A stretch of 57,428 nt of DNA from Schaalia sp. lx-260. GTDB taxonomy: Bacteria > Actinomycetota > Actinomycetes > Actinomycetales > Actinomycetaceae. The stretch's first letter is position 1; each line of letters opens with the position of its first letter. A model generated the notes under the pieces. That model saw nothing but the letters and a program-made list of their open reading frames with translations. It searched no databases and was not told the DNA's origin. Position numbers and translations under genes: made by a program. Below are positions 1 through 7,745 of the stretch, piece after piece. The stretch covers positions 1-57,428 of the forward strand of contig NZ_JAJNRQ010000007.1 in assembly GCF_021083645.1 (NCBI RefSeq), in the 5' to 3' direction.

Positions 1-364
1 CCACAAGAAAAACCCCGCAGCACCAAGGCCAGGCACACCACCCAACAAAACCCACCACAACCGGCAAACCCCATCAGGCGACAAACAAAAACAATACCCA
101 CCCCACCACACACACGTCAAACCAAAATTTGCGACGCTCGTCACCCCTAAAAAGAAGAAGTTCTGAGCTAAATTTTCATTCCCCTACAAACACAGAATTT
201 TCTCAATGTACCACTCATGAAAGGATGCTAAAAAAGTTACCCACGCCTCACAAAAATTTAGGCCCACTCCACCAAAATCTTCCTCACTACATAACGGAGG
301 GCACACTATTTCATTACATCTCTCCTAGGAATTCCAGCAAAAAGAGAATAAAAATCTTTCCAAC
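1..364. other. gene-poor left edge
   Basis: I see no well-supported gene here. On the minus strand, an open frame with a possible GTG start near position 147 runs off the left edge and would be rich in Trp, Gly, Cys and Leu. It could be the start of a small membrane protein or just skewed composition, since the first 120 bases are almost free of G on the plus strand. A plus-strand frame of 135 codons beginning at 129 resembles no family and runs through the heptamer repeat, so I do not call it. Confidence 0.3.
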
Positions 365-460
365 GGCACAGGCACAGGGCACAGGGCACAGGGCACAGGG
401 CACAGGGCACAGGGCACAGGGCACAGGGCACAGGGCACAGGGCACAGGGCACAGGGCACA
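365..460. repeat. 7-bp tandem repeat (GGGCACA)n, about 13 copies
   Basis: A nearly perfect array of the heptamer GGGCACA fills this stretch; the first unit is one G short. Because 7 is not a multiple of 3, gaining or losing a unit would shift any frame crossing it. No convincing gene crosses it on either strand. The symporter gene starts about 440 bases downstream, so the array could sit in a long leader or upstream control region, or be a neutral minisatellite. Confidence 0.9.
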
Positions 461-664
461 GCCTCACATAGATTTGATTGACTTCACGCACTTCATGCAA
501 AAGTCCACAAAGCCGCAAAGAAACTCGAACTTATAGGACAGGCGACATCCCAATTCTGCTGCTTTGAGAAAACTTCCCTACGTCCTAGTGGACACAGCAT
601 AAAAGATGCCCTATTTACCCACTCCCAATAGTCAGCCAACTTACATACCTCCCCTCACCCTCTA

Positions 665-740
665 CGGAATCACGACCCCATGCACAGTAAGGCACACTGA
701 AACGCTTGCCCGGCCATCATCTGCGGAATCACGACCCCAT
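665..740. repeat. pair of 17-bp direct repeats upstream of the symporter gene
   Basis: CGGAATCACGACCCCAT occurs at 665-681 and again at 724-740, 59 bases apart start to start. The match extends four bases to the left with one difference (TCTA/TCTG). The second copy ends 160 bases before the ATG of the symporter gene. Possible roles are a tandem operator or leftovers of a repeat array. Nothing in the sequence decides between them. Confidence 0.75.
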
Positions 741-900
741 ACGTAACAACCCACACCGCAGATCTGCACGCCCACAGCCAACACATACGAAAATTACAAT
801 AAAAGATGATGATTGCTTTACAATTTCTCTAGCTTTACACCGCTGCTTAGGCACGCGAAGTATCTGAATAGTAAAAACATCGACAAAACAAAGGTGCATT

Positions 901-2364
901 ATGCTTTCGCTTTCACCTGAAAACACGACATTTTTCCAAACAATCGCTGGAAAAATCAACGACCTCATTGGTGAAATCAACGGTTACCTTTACACCTATA
1001 TATTGGTAGCCCTCTTGATTGGCACAGGCCTCTACTTCTTCATTCGTTCACGCGCACTTCCCCTGCGCCTTTTCGTAGAATCCATACGAGTAGTCGCCGA
1101 ACGACCCGAACGCAGCGGCGAGCTCTCTTCTTTCCATGCCCTCATGGTCTCAACCGCCTCACGAGTTGGCGTTGGCAACATTACAGGTGTCGCATCAGCA
1201 ATCGCGCTCGGTGGACCCGGCGCAGTCTTCTGGATGTGGGTCATCGCTACCCTTGGCGGAGCAAGCGCTTTCGTTGAATCAACACTGGCGCAGATCTACA
1301 AAAAACGAGGTAAAACCGCTGACGATCATTCAATCGGTGGACCGGCCTACTATATTGAAAGCGCCCTTAAAAAACGCTGGCTCGCAATCACTTTCGCCGT
1401 CGCCCTCATTACAACCTACATGGGTGGCTTCAACCTCTTAGCTTCATTCAATGTCGCAGAAGCTTTCACAGCCTACGACTGGTACACCCCCGAACTCACC
1501 CCTTACATCATCGGCGGCATTCTTGCTGTCGCAATGGCGGTATCAATTTTCGGAGGCAGTAAACGACTCACAACCGTTACGAGCCTACTGGTCCCCGTTA
1601 TGGCAACCATTTACATCATCGTTGCTTTATTCGTCATCATCGTGAACTGGCGGAATGTCCCGCACATGTTCTCAACCATCTTTTCCAACGCATTTGATTT
1701 CCCAGCGATCTTTGGCGGCTTCACAGGTTCGGCAATGATGCTTGGTATTAAACGAGGGCTCTACTCTAACGAAGCAGGTGTGGGTTCCGCTCCAAATGCA
1801 GCAGCCTCAGCTTCGGTTTCACACCCTGTCAAACAGGGACTTGTGCAGATGCTCTCTGTCTTTATTGACACCATGATTATCTGCACCCTTACAGCCTTCT
1901 TGATTCTGTCATCCGGTATTCAAGGGGGAGAAGATTTGAAAGGCGGACCGCTGGTTATTCAGTCAATGGAAACTGCCCTACACCAATTTGCGCTCCCGTT
2001 CACCACAATTGCATTGGTACTTTTCGCTTTCACCACAATCATTGGGAACTTCTACTATGCCGAAGTAAACCTACGTTTCCTTACTCGTGCGCATGGAACA
2101 CCGCAATGGCTTTTGCAGGCTTTCCGAGCTTTCGCTGTCGTACTTGTCTTTGCAGGCGCGCTATTGGATTTCTCCCTCGCATGGAATATCGGGGACCTAC
2201 TCATGGGATGCATGGCATTAATTAACCTTCCCGTTATTTTGTTACTCGGATCTAAAGCTCTGGCATGTGCTAAAGACTACGAAGAACAAAAACGTGCAGG
2301 AGTGAATCCTCAATTTGTTGCCTCTCGCATCGGAATTACCGAAAAACTCGACTATTGGCAATAA
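901..2364 (+). CDS. sodium:alanine/glycine symporter, AGCS family
   Basis: This 487-residue polytopic membrane protein belongs to the alanine or glycine:cation symporter family (AlsT/AgcS/DagA type), which imports small neutral amino acids with sodium. It shows about ten hydrophobic helices. Family hallmarks include the early GVGNITGVASAIALGGPGA segment and the later SNEAGVGSAPNAAASA segment, which form part of the ion/substrate site. Length is usual for the family. The ATG follows an AAAGGTG-like ribosome site. It stands alone on the plus strand after about 900 bases without a clear gene and ends at a strong hairpin terminator, so it is probably monocistronic. The family is certain; whether alanine, glycine or both are carried is not visible. 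Confidence 0.93.
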   Translation: MLSLSPENTTFFQTIAGKINDLIGEINGYLYTYILVALLIGTGLYFFIRSRALPLRLFVESIRVVAERPERSGELSSFHALMVSTASRVGVGNITGVASAIALGGPGAVFWMWVIATLGGASAFVESTLAQIYKKRGKTADDHSIGGPAYYIESALKKRWLAITFAVALITTYMGGFNLLASFNVAEAFTAYDWYTPELTPYIIGGILAVAMAVSIFGGSKRLTTVTSLLVPVMATIYIIVALFVIIVNWRNVPHMFSTIFSNAFDFPAIFGGFTGSAMMLGIKRGLYSNEAGVGSAPNAAASASVSHPVKQGLVQMLSVFIDTMIICTLTAFLILSSGIQGGEDLKGGPLVIQSMETALHQFALPFTTIALVLFAFTTIIGNFYYAEVNLRFLTRAHGTPQWLLQAFRAFAVVLVFAGALLDFSLAWNIGDLLMGCMALINLPVILLLGSKALACAKDYEEQKRAGVNPQFVASRIGITEKLDYWQ

Positions 2365-2380
2365 GTCATTGAAATAGTTT

Positions 2381-2427
2381 GAACCGTGCCGCCTCGTACA
2401 CATATTACGTATGAGGCGGCACGGTTC
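2381..2427 (+). terminator. hairpin terminator of the symporter gene
   Basis: GAACCGTGCCGCCTC pairs with GAGGCGGCACGGTTC around a short loop, 16 bases after the stop codon. The tail is only weakly T-rich (CCTATATAG). The near-perfect long stem makes a terminator the best reading. Confidence 0.75.
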
Positions 2428-2543
2428 CTATATAGAGGACGCTACATCAATGTCATTGGAGCACAGATAATCATGTTGCAGTGATTGTGCTCTGTTATGA
2501 GGAAATTGTCGCTCCGAAATCATTACACGTCATGATGAATGAA

Positions 2544-2732
2544 TTACTCATTTTCTTTCTGTGCAGGGGCATCAGAGGAGAATCGCCTTTGTTGTTTATT
2601 CGCCCGATAGAAGTAAAAAATCAGTGCCCCAACACCAATGATGACAGCGAAAATCAGAATCCACATCAAGAGATTCGAAATCAGATATTCACCAAAAGGC
2701 ACCTGAAGGAAAGATTTTAAAGGATGCAGCAT
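2544..2732 (-). CDS. small single-span membrane protein, unknown
   Basis: This 62-residue protein has one hydrophobic helix at about residues 18-42, rich in I, L, V and F, followed by a basic stretch (RANKQQRR) and a polar acidic tail, suggesting an N-out, C-in membrane peptide. The ATG has a GGGAG ribosome site, which overlaps the stop of the preceding gene at 2737, so the two are probably co-transcribed and translationally coupled. I recognise no family. The pairing with another small protein could mean a toxin/immunity or signalling pair, but nothing in the sequence proves that. Confidence 0.55.
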   Translation of the reverse strand: MLHPLKSFLQVPFGEYLISNLLMWILIFAVIIGVGALIFYFYRANKQQRRFSSDAPAQKENE

Positions 2733-2736
2733 ACGA

Positions 2737-3015
2737 TCAGCTCCCTAAACCATAGATGCTAGCTTGATTCCCATGAGTTTCGACCCTGAAACCGACAGTG
2801 GTGCTGTAGTAACCGCCGGCAGAGTATGTTCCCAAACATTCCACAATATTTGGGCTTATTCGCTTTGTTCTCAAATCATTGATACTTCCAATAGCCCTGT
2901 GCCAAGGATCCGAAAAAGAATCAATTTGAGAACCATCAGCATATCTACTTATGTTCATTACACTGTCTTCAGATTCCAATTTTGAAGTAAAAAGAATCCT
3001 CGGCATGCGCTTCAT
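2737..3015 (-). CDS. small hypothetical protein, 92 aa
   Basis: The start at 3015 is chosen because a strong GGAGGAAAACA ribosome site sits directly before this ATG; the longer frame opening at 3060 has none. The product is 92 residues with no signal peptide or membrane helix. The C-terminal third is rich in Gly, Tyr, Ser and Thr and contains a single Cys. A compact extracellular or peptide-like protein would fit the composition, but I recognise no family. It lies just upstream of the small membrane protein in the same direction, with the stop a few bases from that gene's start. Confidence 0.5.
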   Translation of the reverse strand: MKRMPRILFTSKLESEDSVMNISRYADGSQIDSFSDPWHRAIGSINDLRTKRISPNIVECLGTYSAGGYYSTTVGFRVETHGNQASIYGLGS

Positions 3016-3352
3016 TGTTTTCCTCCATCGGAAACAAATACAAAATAAATGCTCAGGCAACGCATGCCACCAAAGCGTAAGGCAAAGCCCTAGAAAACAA
3101 CTGCGGAGCCGCGCTCAACGCATCACGATCAGATTAAGCGTTTTCCTTACACACGTCAAGCAAAATTTCAAAATATGAGCAAAATGGGTAAATTTTTACC
3201 CGCGCCAGGACCAGCGAAAACAAAGATGCCCAAAACAAAAACAAAAAACTTTGCTTCGCATACCCTACAAAACTTCGCTTCCCTACCAGCAGCAACACAT
3301 TTTGACCTACATTCTTCCCCCCATCTTTGTGCCCCTGAAAACTCAAAACACG

Positions 3353-3380
3353 TCGGGGGTGCGCCGAAACGCACCCCCGA
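3353..3380 (-). terminator. terminator of the distal fucose operon
   Basis: TCGGGGGTGCG and CGCACCCCCGA form a perfect 11-bp stem around a 6-base loop, 46 bases past the stop of the zinc dehydrogenase gene. On the minus strand it is followed by TGTTTTGAGTTTT, giving a U-rich tail. This marks the end of the minus-strand run that begins at 13734 or further upstream. Confidence 0.85.
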
Positions 3381-3425
3381 AACGCTCTGAGAACCACAAG
3401 CAATACCGCTCAGGTCAGAAAAAAG

Positions 3426-5054
3426 TCACAGTGACGACCCCACCGCTTCAGAACTAGCCGTCGCAAGTAAAGCTTCTTCTGCTTCCTTTGTCCACAAACC
3501 ATCCTTCAGCAATGCAGCAACCTGCGGCAAAGTATCAGCAAGCTCAGATAACGGAGTCAGCCCCAAATCATGCAAAGACGGGAAAACCATGATTTTACCG
3601 CCAGAAGTCCGGTTCATCACCGCATGAATCGCGTCAGAAAAACCAGCCATACCCGTCACCGCATACAGTGAAATAGTCGTGTCAATAATGCCGTCCTCGA
3701 TTTTACGCAACACAGTACGCATATCTGACACATCTGAACCTGACGTACCCAGCATGAAAATGTGGCGCTCAATAATGCCCTGCAAATCAAAATCACCAAA
3801 TGTGCCCGCGGGAATACCGGCAAAAGCATTGATAATAGCGCCCTGAGCTGCCAAATCTACCGCTTGAGATACCAAAGCCGGAACAGGAACCATACAGCTC
3901 AGATGAGTGTACCCCGCCTGTAAAGGCGTTACCCCTGTATTAATGACTTCCAACGGCACCCCACGCGAAGCTGCCACCGGTCCAACAACCGCACGCAAGC
4001 CCTCTAAACGCTCATCCGACACATCTGTACCAGCAACACTAATCCCTGATACTCCAGAAGTCACCGCACGCATCGTATGCATCTGACCCATAGGACCAGC
4101 AGCACCAATAATTGCAACCCTATCGCCCTCACGCAGTTCACCTGTTGCAGGAATCCATGCATACCCATCGCGCGGATCATCACCGGTTGTCCCACAAAAA
4201 CGTATGAAGTCATAGTGAACACGACCAATATCCAGACTCACCTTACGGTCGATCTGCGTCCCTCCAAGAACCACACACATGACAGCGCGAGTCCCCAGCA
4301 ACAATGACAAAGCCTCAATCACATCCGCATTCGCACCAAAATACACGATGTCATCGAAAGTCTGATCGGCCAGACCCAATGCTTCAGCCTCAGAAACGGA
4401 GACAATTTCCGCAGGAAGATGCTCTGCCACAAGTCCAGAAATATCGCCCTGACCCACCACAAGCAAACGGCCATCATCAGCAACATGATTGCGTTCACGC
4501 CAAGCGTATGAACCTTCCACTGTTGCCCAAGGTTCAATCAAACCTACTGCAGCAGCCGATGGACCTTCTGATACATGAATCAGGAACTCTTCACCCGAAG
4601 GTGAAACCACACAGCGCTCATCAAGAACCACATATTCTTGCAAAGCACCCTCAAAGTTATAACCGAAAGCCCCATTCGACTTCGCAGTACGCAGATGCTT
4701 CCAGTCAGCCTGAACAAGCACGCGATCCCCCACCTTGAAGTGCGTGACCTGATCGCCTACCTCCACAATTCGACCCACCGGCTCATGACCGGGCACTGTT
4801 GGAAGCGACGAAGGCTTATAACCTGGGATTTCCTTCAAAGCCTGCGGATCAATACCTGAAATTACTTCCGCTTTCCGTGGGTGTGTATCAAAAGCATGAA
4901 GCAGCTTCGTATCAGAGAAACAAATACCGCATGCCTCCACTTTCAGCATCATCTGATGCGGACCTACCGCGTCCACAGGTTTCTCAGTATTCACAATAAA
5001 ATCATCAGCACCGACAATCTGAATCGCATACTGACTTTCAGGGTACGTTGTCAT
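3426..5054 (-). CDS. SorE-like zinc-dependent dehydrogenase, unusually long
   Basis: This is a medium-chain zinc alcohol dehydrogenase of 542 residues; the family norm is 340-410. The GroES-like domain shows Cys42 and Cys45 (EACGICFSD) and His90-Glu91 (VPGHEPVG). The closest resemblance I can recall is L-sorbose-1-phosphate reductase SorE: a TFDDIVYFGAN-type segment, an IGRVHYDFIRFCGTTG segment and a GAAGPMGQMH nucleotide-binding loop. The GTTG-like signature recurs near residue 440 (MLGTSGSDVSDMR), so the cofactor/substrate half looks internally duplicated. It is the last gene of the operon, 51 bases after the SDR gene. The likely role is NAD(P)-dependent reduction or oxidation of a phosphorylated 6-deoxyketose/hexitol. 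Family is sure; substrate is inferred. Confidence 0.8.
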   Translation of the reverse strand: MTTYPESQYAIQIVGADDFIVNTEKPVDAVGPHQMMLKVEACGICFSDTKLLHAFDTHPRKAEVISGIDPQALKEIPGYKPSSLPTVPGHEPVGRIVEVGDQVTHFKVGDRVLVQADWKHLRTAKSNGAFGYNFEGALQEYVVLDERCVVSPSGEEFLIHVSEGPSAAAVGLIEPWATVEGSYAWRERNHVADDGRLLVVGQGDISGLVAEHLPAEIVSVSEAEALGLADQTFDDIVYFGANADVIEALSLLLGTRAVMCVVLGGTQIDRKVSLDIGRVHYDFIRFCGTTGDDPRDGYAWIPATGELREGDRVAIIGAAGPMGQMHTMRAVTSGVSGISVAGTDVSDERLEGLRAVVGPVAASRGVPLEVINTGVTPLQAGYTHLSCMVPVPALVSQAVDLAAQGAIINAFAGIPAGTFGDFDLQGIIERHIFMLGTSGSDVSDMRTVLRKIEDGIIDTTISLYAVTGMAGFSDAIHAVMNRTSGGKIMVFPSLHDLGLTPLSELADTLPQVAALLKDGLWTKEAEEALLATASSEAVGSSL

Positions 5055-5105
5055 TAGAAAATCTCCTCAAAACATGAAATGAAAGTTCTGACCTGCCGCA
5101 TGCTC

Positions 5106-6122
5106 CTAATTCAGCATGACCTGCCCACCTGTCACAGGCACAGCTTGCCCAGTCTCATAAGCCTGCTCCACGATGTAATAGATTGCCCGCAACACGTCAA
5201 TACCAGTCGCCCCTCGGCGCATCGGTACCTTCGATTCATAGAACTCTTTCACATCAGCAACTGTGCGCGCCCCCGGAACCTTACCGGAATTCAAATACTG
5301 AACAAACAGACCCTTTTCCGGATCAGACCACAAAGGCCCATCATAGAAATTCCCAGGGCAAATCGCATTAACTTTCACGCCATATTCCACAAGCTCCAAC
5401 GCGAAAGATTGAACCAGCCCGATACCACCAAATTTGGACCCAGCATAGGCGGCATTCTTATTCGACCCAGCTAAACCTGACTTTGAATTGATTTGGATAA
5501 TGTCAGTCAACCAGGTAGGTGCTGTTGAATGTTGACGCGCAAGTAAAGCACCCAAATGCTTCGTTACAAGGAAAAAGGCCACATAGTTAATATCCGTTGA
5601 CAGGCGGAAAGCTGAAGCATCCTGTTCCAACACAGAACCGGCACGAACAATACCCGCATTCGATACCACAAGGTCAAGCCCCCCTGTGACACTTTCAATT
5701 TCCTGAACCATTGCTGCGACAGAATCTTCATCTGCCACATTCACTGTGATCGGGTGTGTCGCATGTGCCCCCAGTTCCGCAGATTTTGCGGCAGCACCTT
5801 CACCATTCAAATCAGCGATATAGACAAAACAGCCCTGATTGACAAGGCCCTGTGCGATCTCAGCTCCAAAACCCTGCGCTCCGCCTGTCACCAAAGCAAC
5901 ACGACCAGTAATCTCACGTTCACCACGCGAAAGAGCCGTCACCTCATACGCAGTTTCCCCATATGAAACTACGACAGGTAATTCAACAGCCGCTAAAACA
6001 TGCGAAGCCTGCGAAAAATCATCTGGAAGGGTAAGGCCCGCAGGCGCATCTGTGGGACGCACAATAACCGGACGGCCAAGCGCCTCTAAAAATAAGCCAC
6101 GAATTTCAGGTGCGTGAGTCAT
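5106..6122 (-). CDS. SDR-family dehydrogenase with N-terminal extension (SorD-like)
   Basis: This short-chain dehydrogenase has 338 residues. An N-terminal extension of about 72 residues precedes the Rossmann fold: cofactor loop TGGAQGFG at 79-86, Asp104 after beta-2 (suggesting NAD), NAG at 155-157, Ser near 213-215, and catalytic Tyr226 and Lys230 (YAGSK). It resembles sorbitol-6-phosphate 2-dehydrogenases and the dehydrogenase half of rhamnulose-1-phosphate aldolase/lactaldehyde dehydrogenase fusions, but no aldolase domain is attached. The neighbour is the SorE-like dehydrogenase; such a pair moves a keto group along a sugar phosphate in L-sorbose catabolism. Upstream lie 168 gene-free bases with an inverted repeat (TATAAC, GTTATA at 6148-6166), perhaps a secondary promoter or operator. 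Substrate unproven. Confidence 0.82.
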   Translation of the reverse strand: MTHAPEIRGLFLEALGRPVIVRPTDAPAGLTLPDDFSQASHVLAAVELPVVVSYGETAYEVTALSRGEREITGRVALVTGGAQGFGAEIAQGLVNQGCFVYIADLNGEGAAAKSAELGAHATHPITVNVADEDSVAAMVQEIESVTGGLDLVVSNAGIVRAGSVLEQDASAFRLSTDINYVAFFLVTKHLGALLARQHSTAPTWLTDIIQINSKSGLAGSNKNAAYAGSKFGGIGLVQSFALELVEYGVKVNAICPGNFYDGPLWSDPEKGLFVQYLNSGKVPGARTVADVKEFYESKVPMRRGATGIDVLRAIYYIVEQAYETGQAVPVTGGQVMLN

Positions 6123-6290
6123 TATTTTCCTTTCATCATTGACGAGGTATAACTCAAGTCGTTATATTTTCTTTCCTATGCGTTCAGCGTATCCAAGCCG
6201 ATCAGACTCATATCTTTCACAACCACGCCAGACCCATATGTGCGATATCTGTTGCTTTGACACCAATCGTCATGTCGTATCAGCACACCA

Positions 6291-7595
6291 TCACGACACT
6301 GCTGTTGCACGCTGAGCAAGATCAGATGCCTGCGCACCCTCTGCATAAGCGCGGCCAAGCGGAGCATACTGACGAATACGTTCAGCTAGACGGTTAGGTG
6401 TCAGACGCTGCGTTCCCAACAAGGTCAAATCAGGGTCTACGCTCGCAAGAGCTTCATGAGCAACCAACGCCCAGGTTGCCTCATTCAGATCAGCAAATTC
6501 CGGACGACGAAGTTCAGGACAGTTAAATGACTGACGCGGCTGATTAATATCTACTCCGGAAATTTCAAGCATCCCGTAACGTAACGCCAGCTCATGCACT
6601 CGTCGTAACTGTTCAGACGTATTTCGCGGAGGCATGTAGGTGATCGCTCGCAACCCGCGGTCAGCGGCAGCTTCCACCAGTTCATCAAGGAATTCATCCT
6701 CAAATTTTTCTGCTTTCTTATCACCCGTCGGAGAGGCAGACACATCACCTAAATACGCATATGTCGCAATGGCGCCGATCGAATCAGCAAAAGCAACCAC
6801 TTCTTCCGTTGTCAAACATTCTGTTGTCGGCTGAATGTATATGCGTTCCAAATACGAGGATTTCAGCACACCAAGGAGGTCATACATCACATGAGGATTT
6901 GCTTCATCACCAAGCAAACCACCAAGCGAGTCAGGAATTACCACTCCCATCTCTTTCAAGCCTCTGACTAAAGATTCACCTTTACCAAATCCACGAATCA
7001 GAGCAGAAGCCATAGCAGAAAGCAGATGACGCTCAGTAATCCCACCGCCAGTTGCATACTGACTTATATCCACCATGTCAGTTTGAGGATCGAAAGGTTC
7101 CAAACCTAAACTTTCAAGGATGTCATTCGCAGCCTGAGCCATCGTAAGGGTACGTTCCAAGCGAGCGCTGCGTTGAGGAGCTAACCACTCAGCTACACGA
7201 TGCCGCGCATGAGAAGGAACACCCTGCACCGTCATATATGCGATACCCGCAGAATCAGGGTTATTTAGCTTACGCGAAGCAAAAGGACCATTCGGATCAA
7301 AAAAGGCACGACATTCAAAACCCGTGACGGAGCCCATGCCAAGAATTCTGGTGGCCTCAGACATTTCAGATGCTGCCGCAATAGAATCGTGGTCCACTGA
7401 ACCAACCACACGCAAACCGGCTCTGCGAGCACCTAAAGCAGCTCCCGTGGGAGTGTAAGGGCTGAACGAGTAGCAGGTGTGAATATGGTTATTGGACTCT
7501 GGAACCCACTGTGGGAATACTTCCGTCGCAGCAACCTCTCGTAAAGCGTCGAGACGTTGTTGGGGGGCAAGAGCAGGATCGTTTGTTGGTTCCAT
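6291..7595 (-). CDS. PHP-domain metal-dependent protein, function unknown
   Basis: This 434-residue protein has the PHP fold signature: HIH at residues 37-39, then VDHD at 67-70, a GFEC segment that could supply a Glu ligand, and a late SGVDINQPRQ segment where the last metal ligands usually lie. PHP proteins are mostly phosphoesterases such as histidinol phosphatase, but some have other hydrolytic or regulatory roles. Here it lies between the E1 gene and the two dehydrogenases, in a locus for phosphorylated deoxysugars, so a phosphatase, lactonase-like or C-C bond role on a pathway intermediate is possible. The ATG has a GGAAGG ribosome site. I do not recognise a characterised close relative. 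Confidence 0.7.
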   Translation of the reverse strand: MEPTNDPALAPQQRLDALREVAATEVFPQWVPESNNHIHTCYSFSPYTPTGAALGARRAGLRVVGSVDHDSIAAASEMSEATRILGMGSVTGFECRAFFDPNGPFASRKLNNPDSAGIAYMTVQGVPSHARHRVAEWLAPQRSARLERTLTMAQAANDILESLGLEPFDPQTDMVDISQYATGGGITERHLLSAMASALIRGFGKGESLVRGLKEMGVVIPDSLGGLLGDEANPHVMYDLLGVLKSSYLERIYIQPTTECLTTEEVVAFADSIGAIATYAYLGDVSASPTGDKKAEKFEDEFLDELVEAAADRGLRAITYMPPRNTSEQLRRVHELALRYGMLEISGVDINQPRQSFNCPELRRPEFADLNEATWALVAHEALASVDPDLTLLGTQRLTPNRLAERIRQYAPLGRAYAEGAQASDLAQRATAVS

Positions 7596-7657
7596 TGGTT
7601 AAGCCTTCCACAGGGAAAACAGGTACCGGCATTGAAATTGAATAGGAGAAGGAGGGG

Positions 7658-7702
7658 AGTCTGGCTGTGTCACTTTTACTATGACAGCGGCACAGCCAGA
7701 CT
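7658..7702 (-). promoter_or_regulatory. intercistronic hairpin between E1 and PHP genes
   Basis: AGTCTGGCTGTG and CACAGCCAGACT form a perfect 12-bp stem with a 21-base loop, in the 150-base gap after the E1 stop. On the minus strand it is followed by a C/T-rich tract, not a clean U run. It could be a weak terminator lowering expression of the three distal genes, or an RNA-processing or stability element. Confidence 0.6.
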
Positions 7703-7745
7703 AGGGTAATCACACGAAAGAGGACTATTTCAGCCCTAGTAAGGG

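Noticed and set aside
129-536. 135-codon plus-strand frame through the heptamer array (and a minus-strand counterpart)
   Set aside because: The apparent heptapeptide repeat (GTGHRAQ) is only the heptamer translated; no ribosome site, signal or family match.
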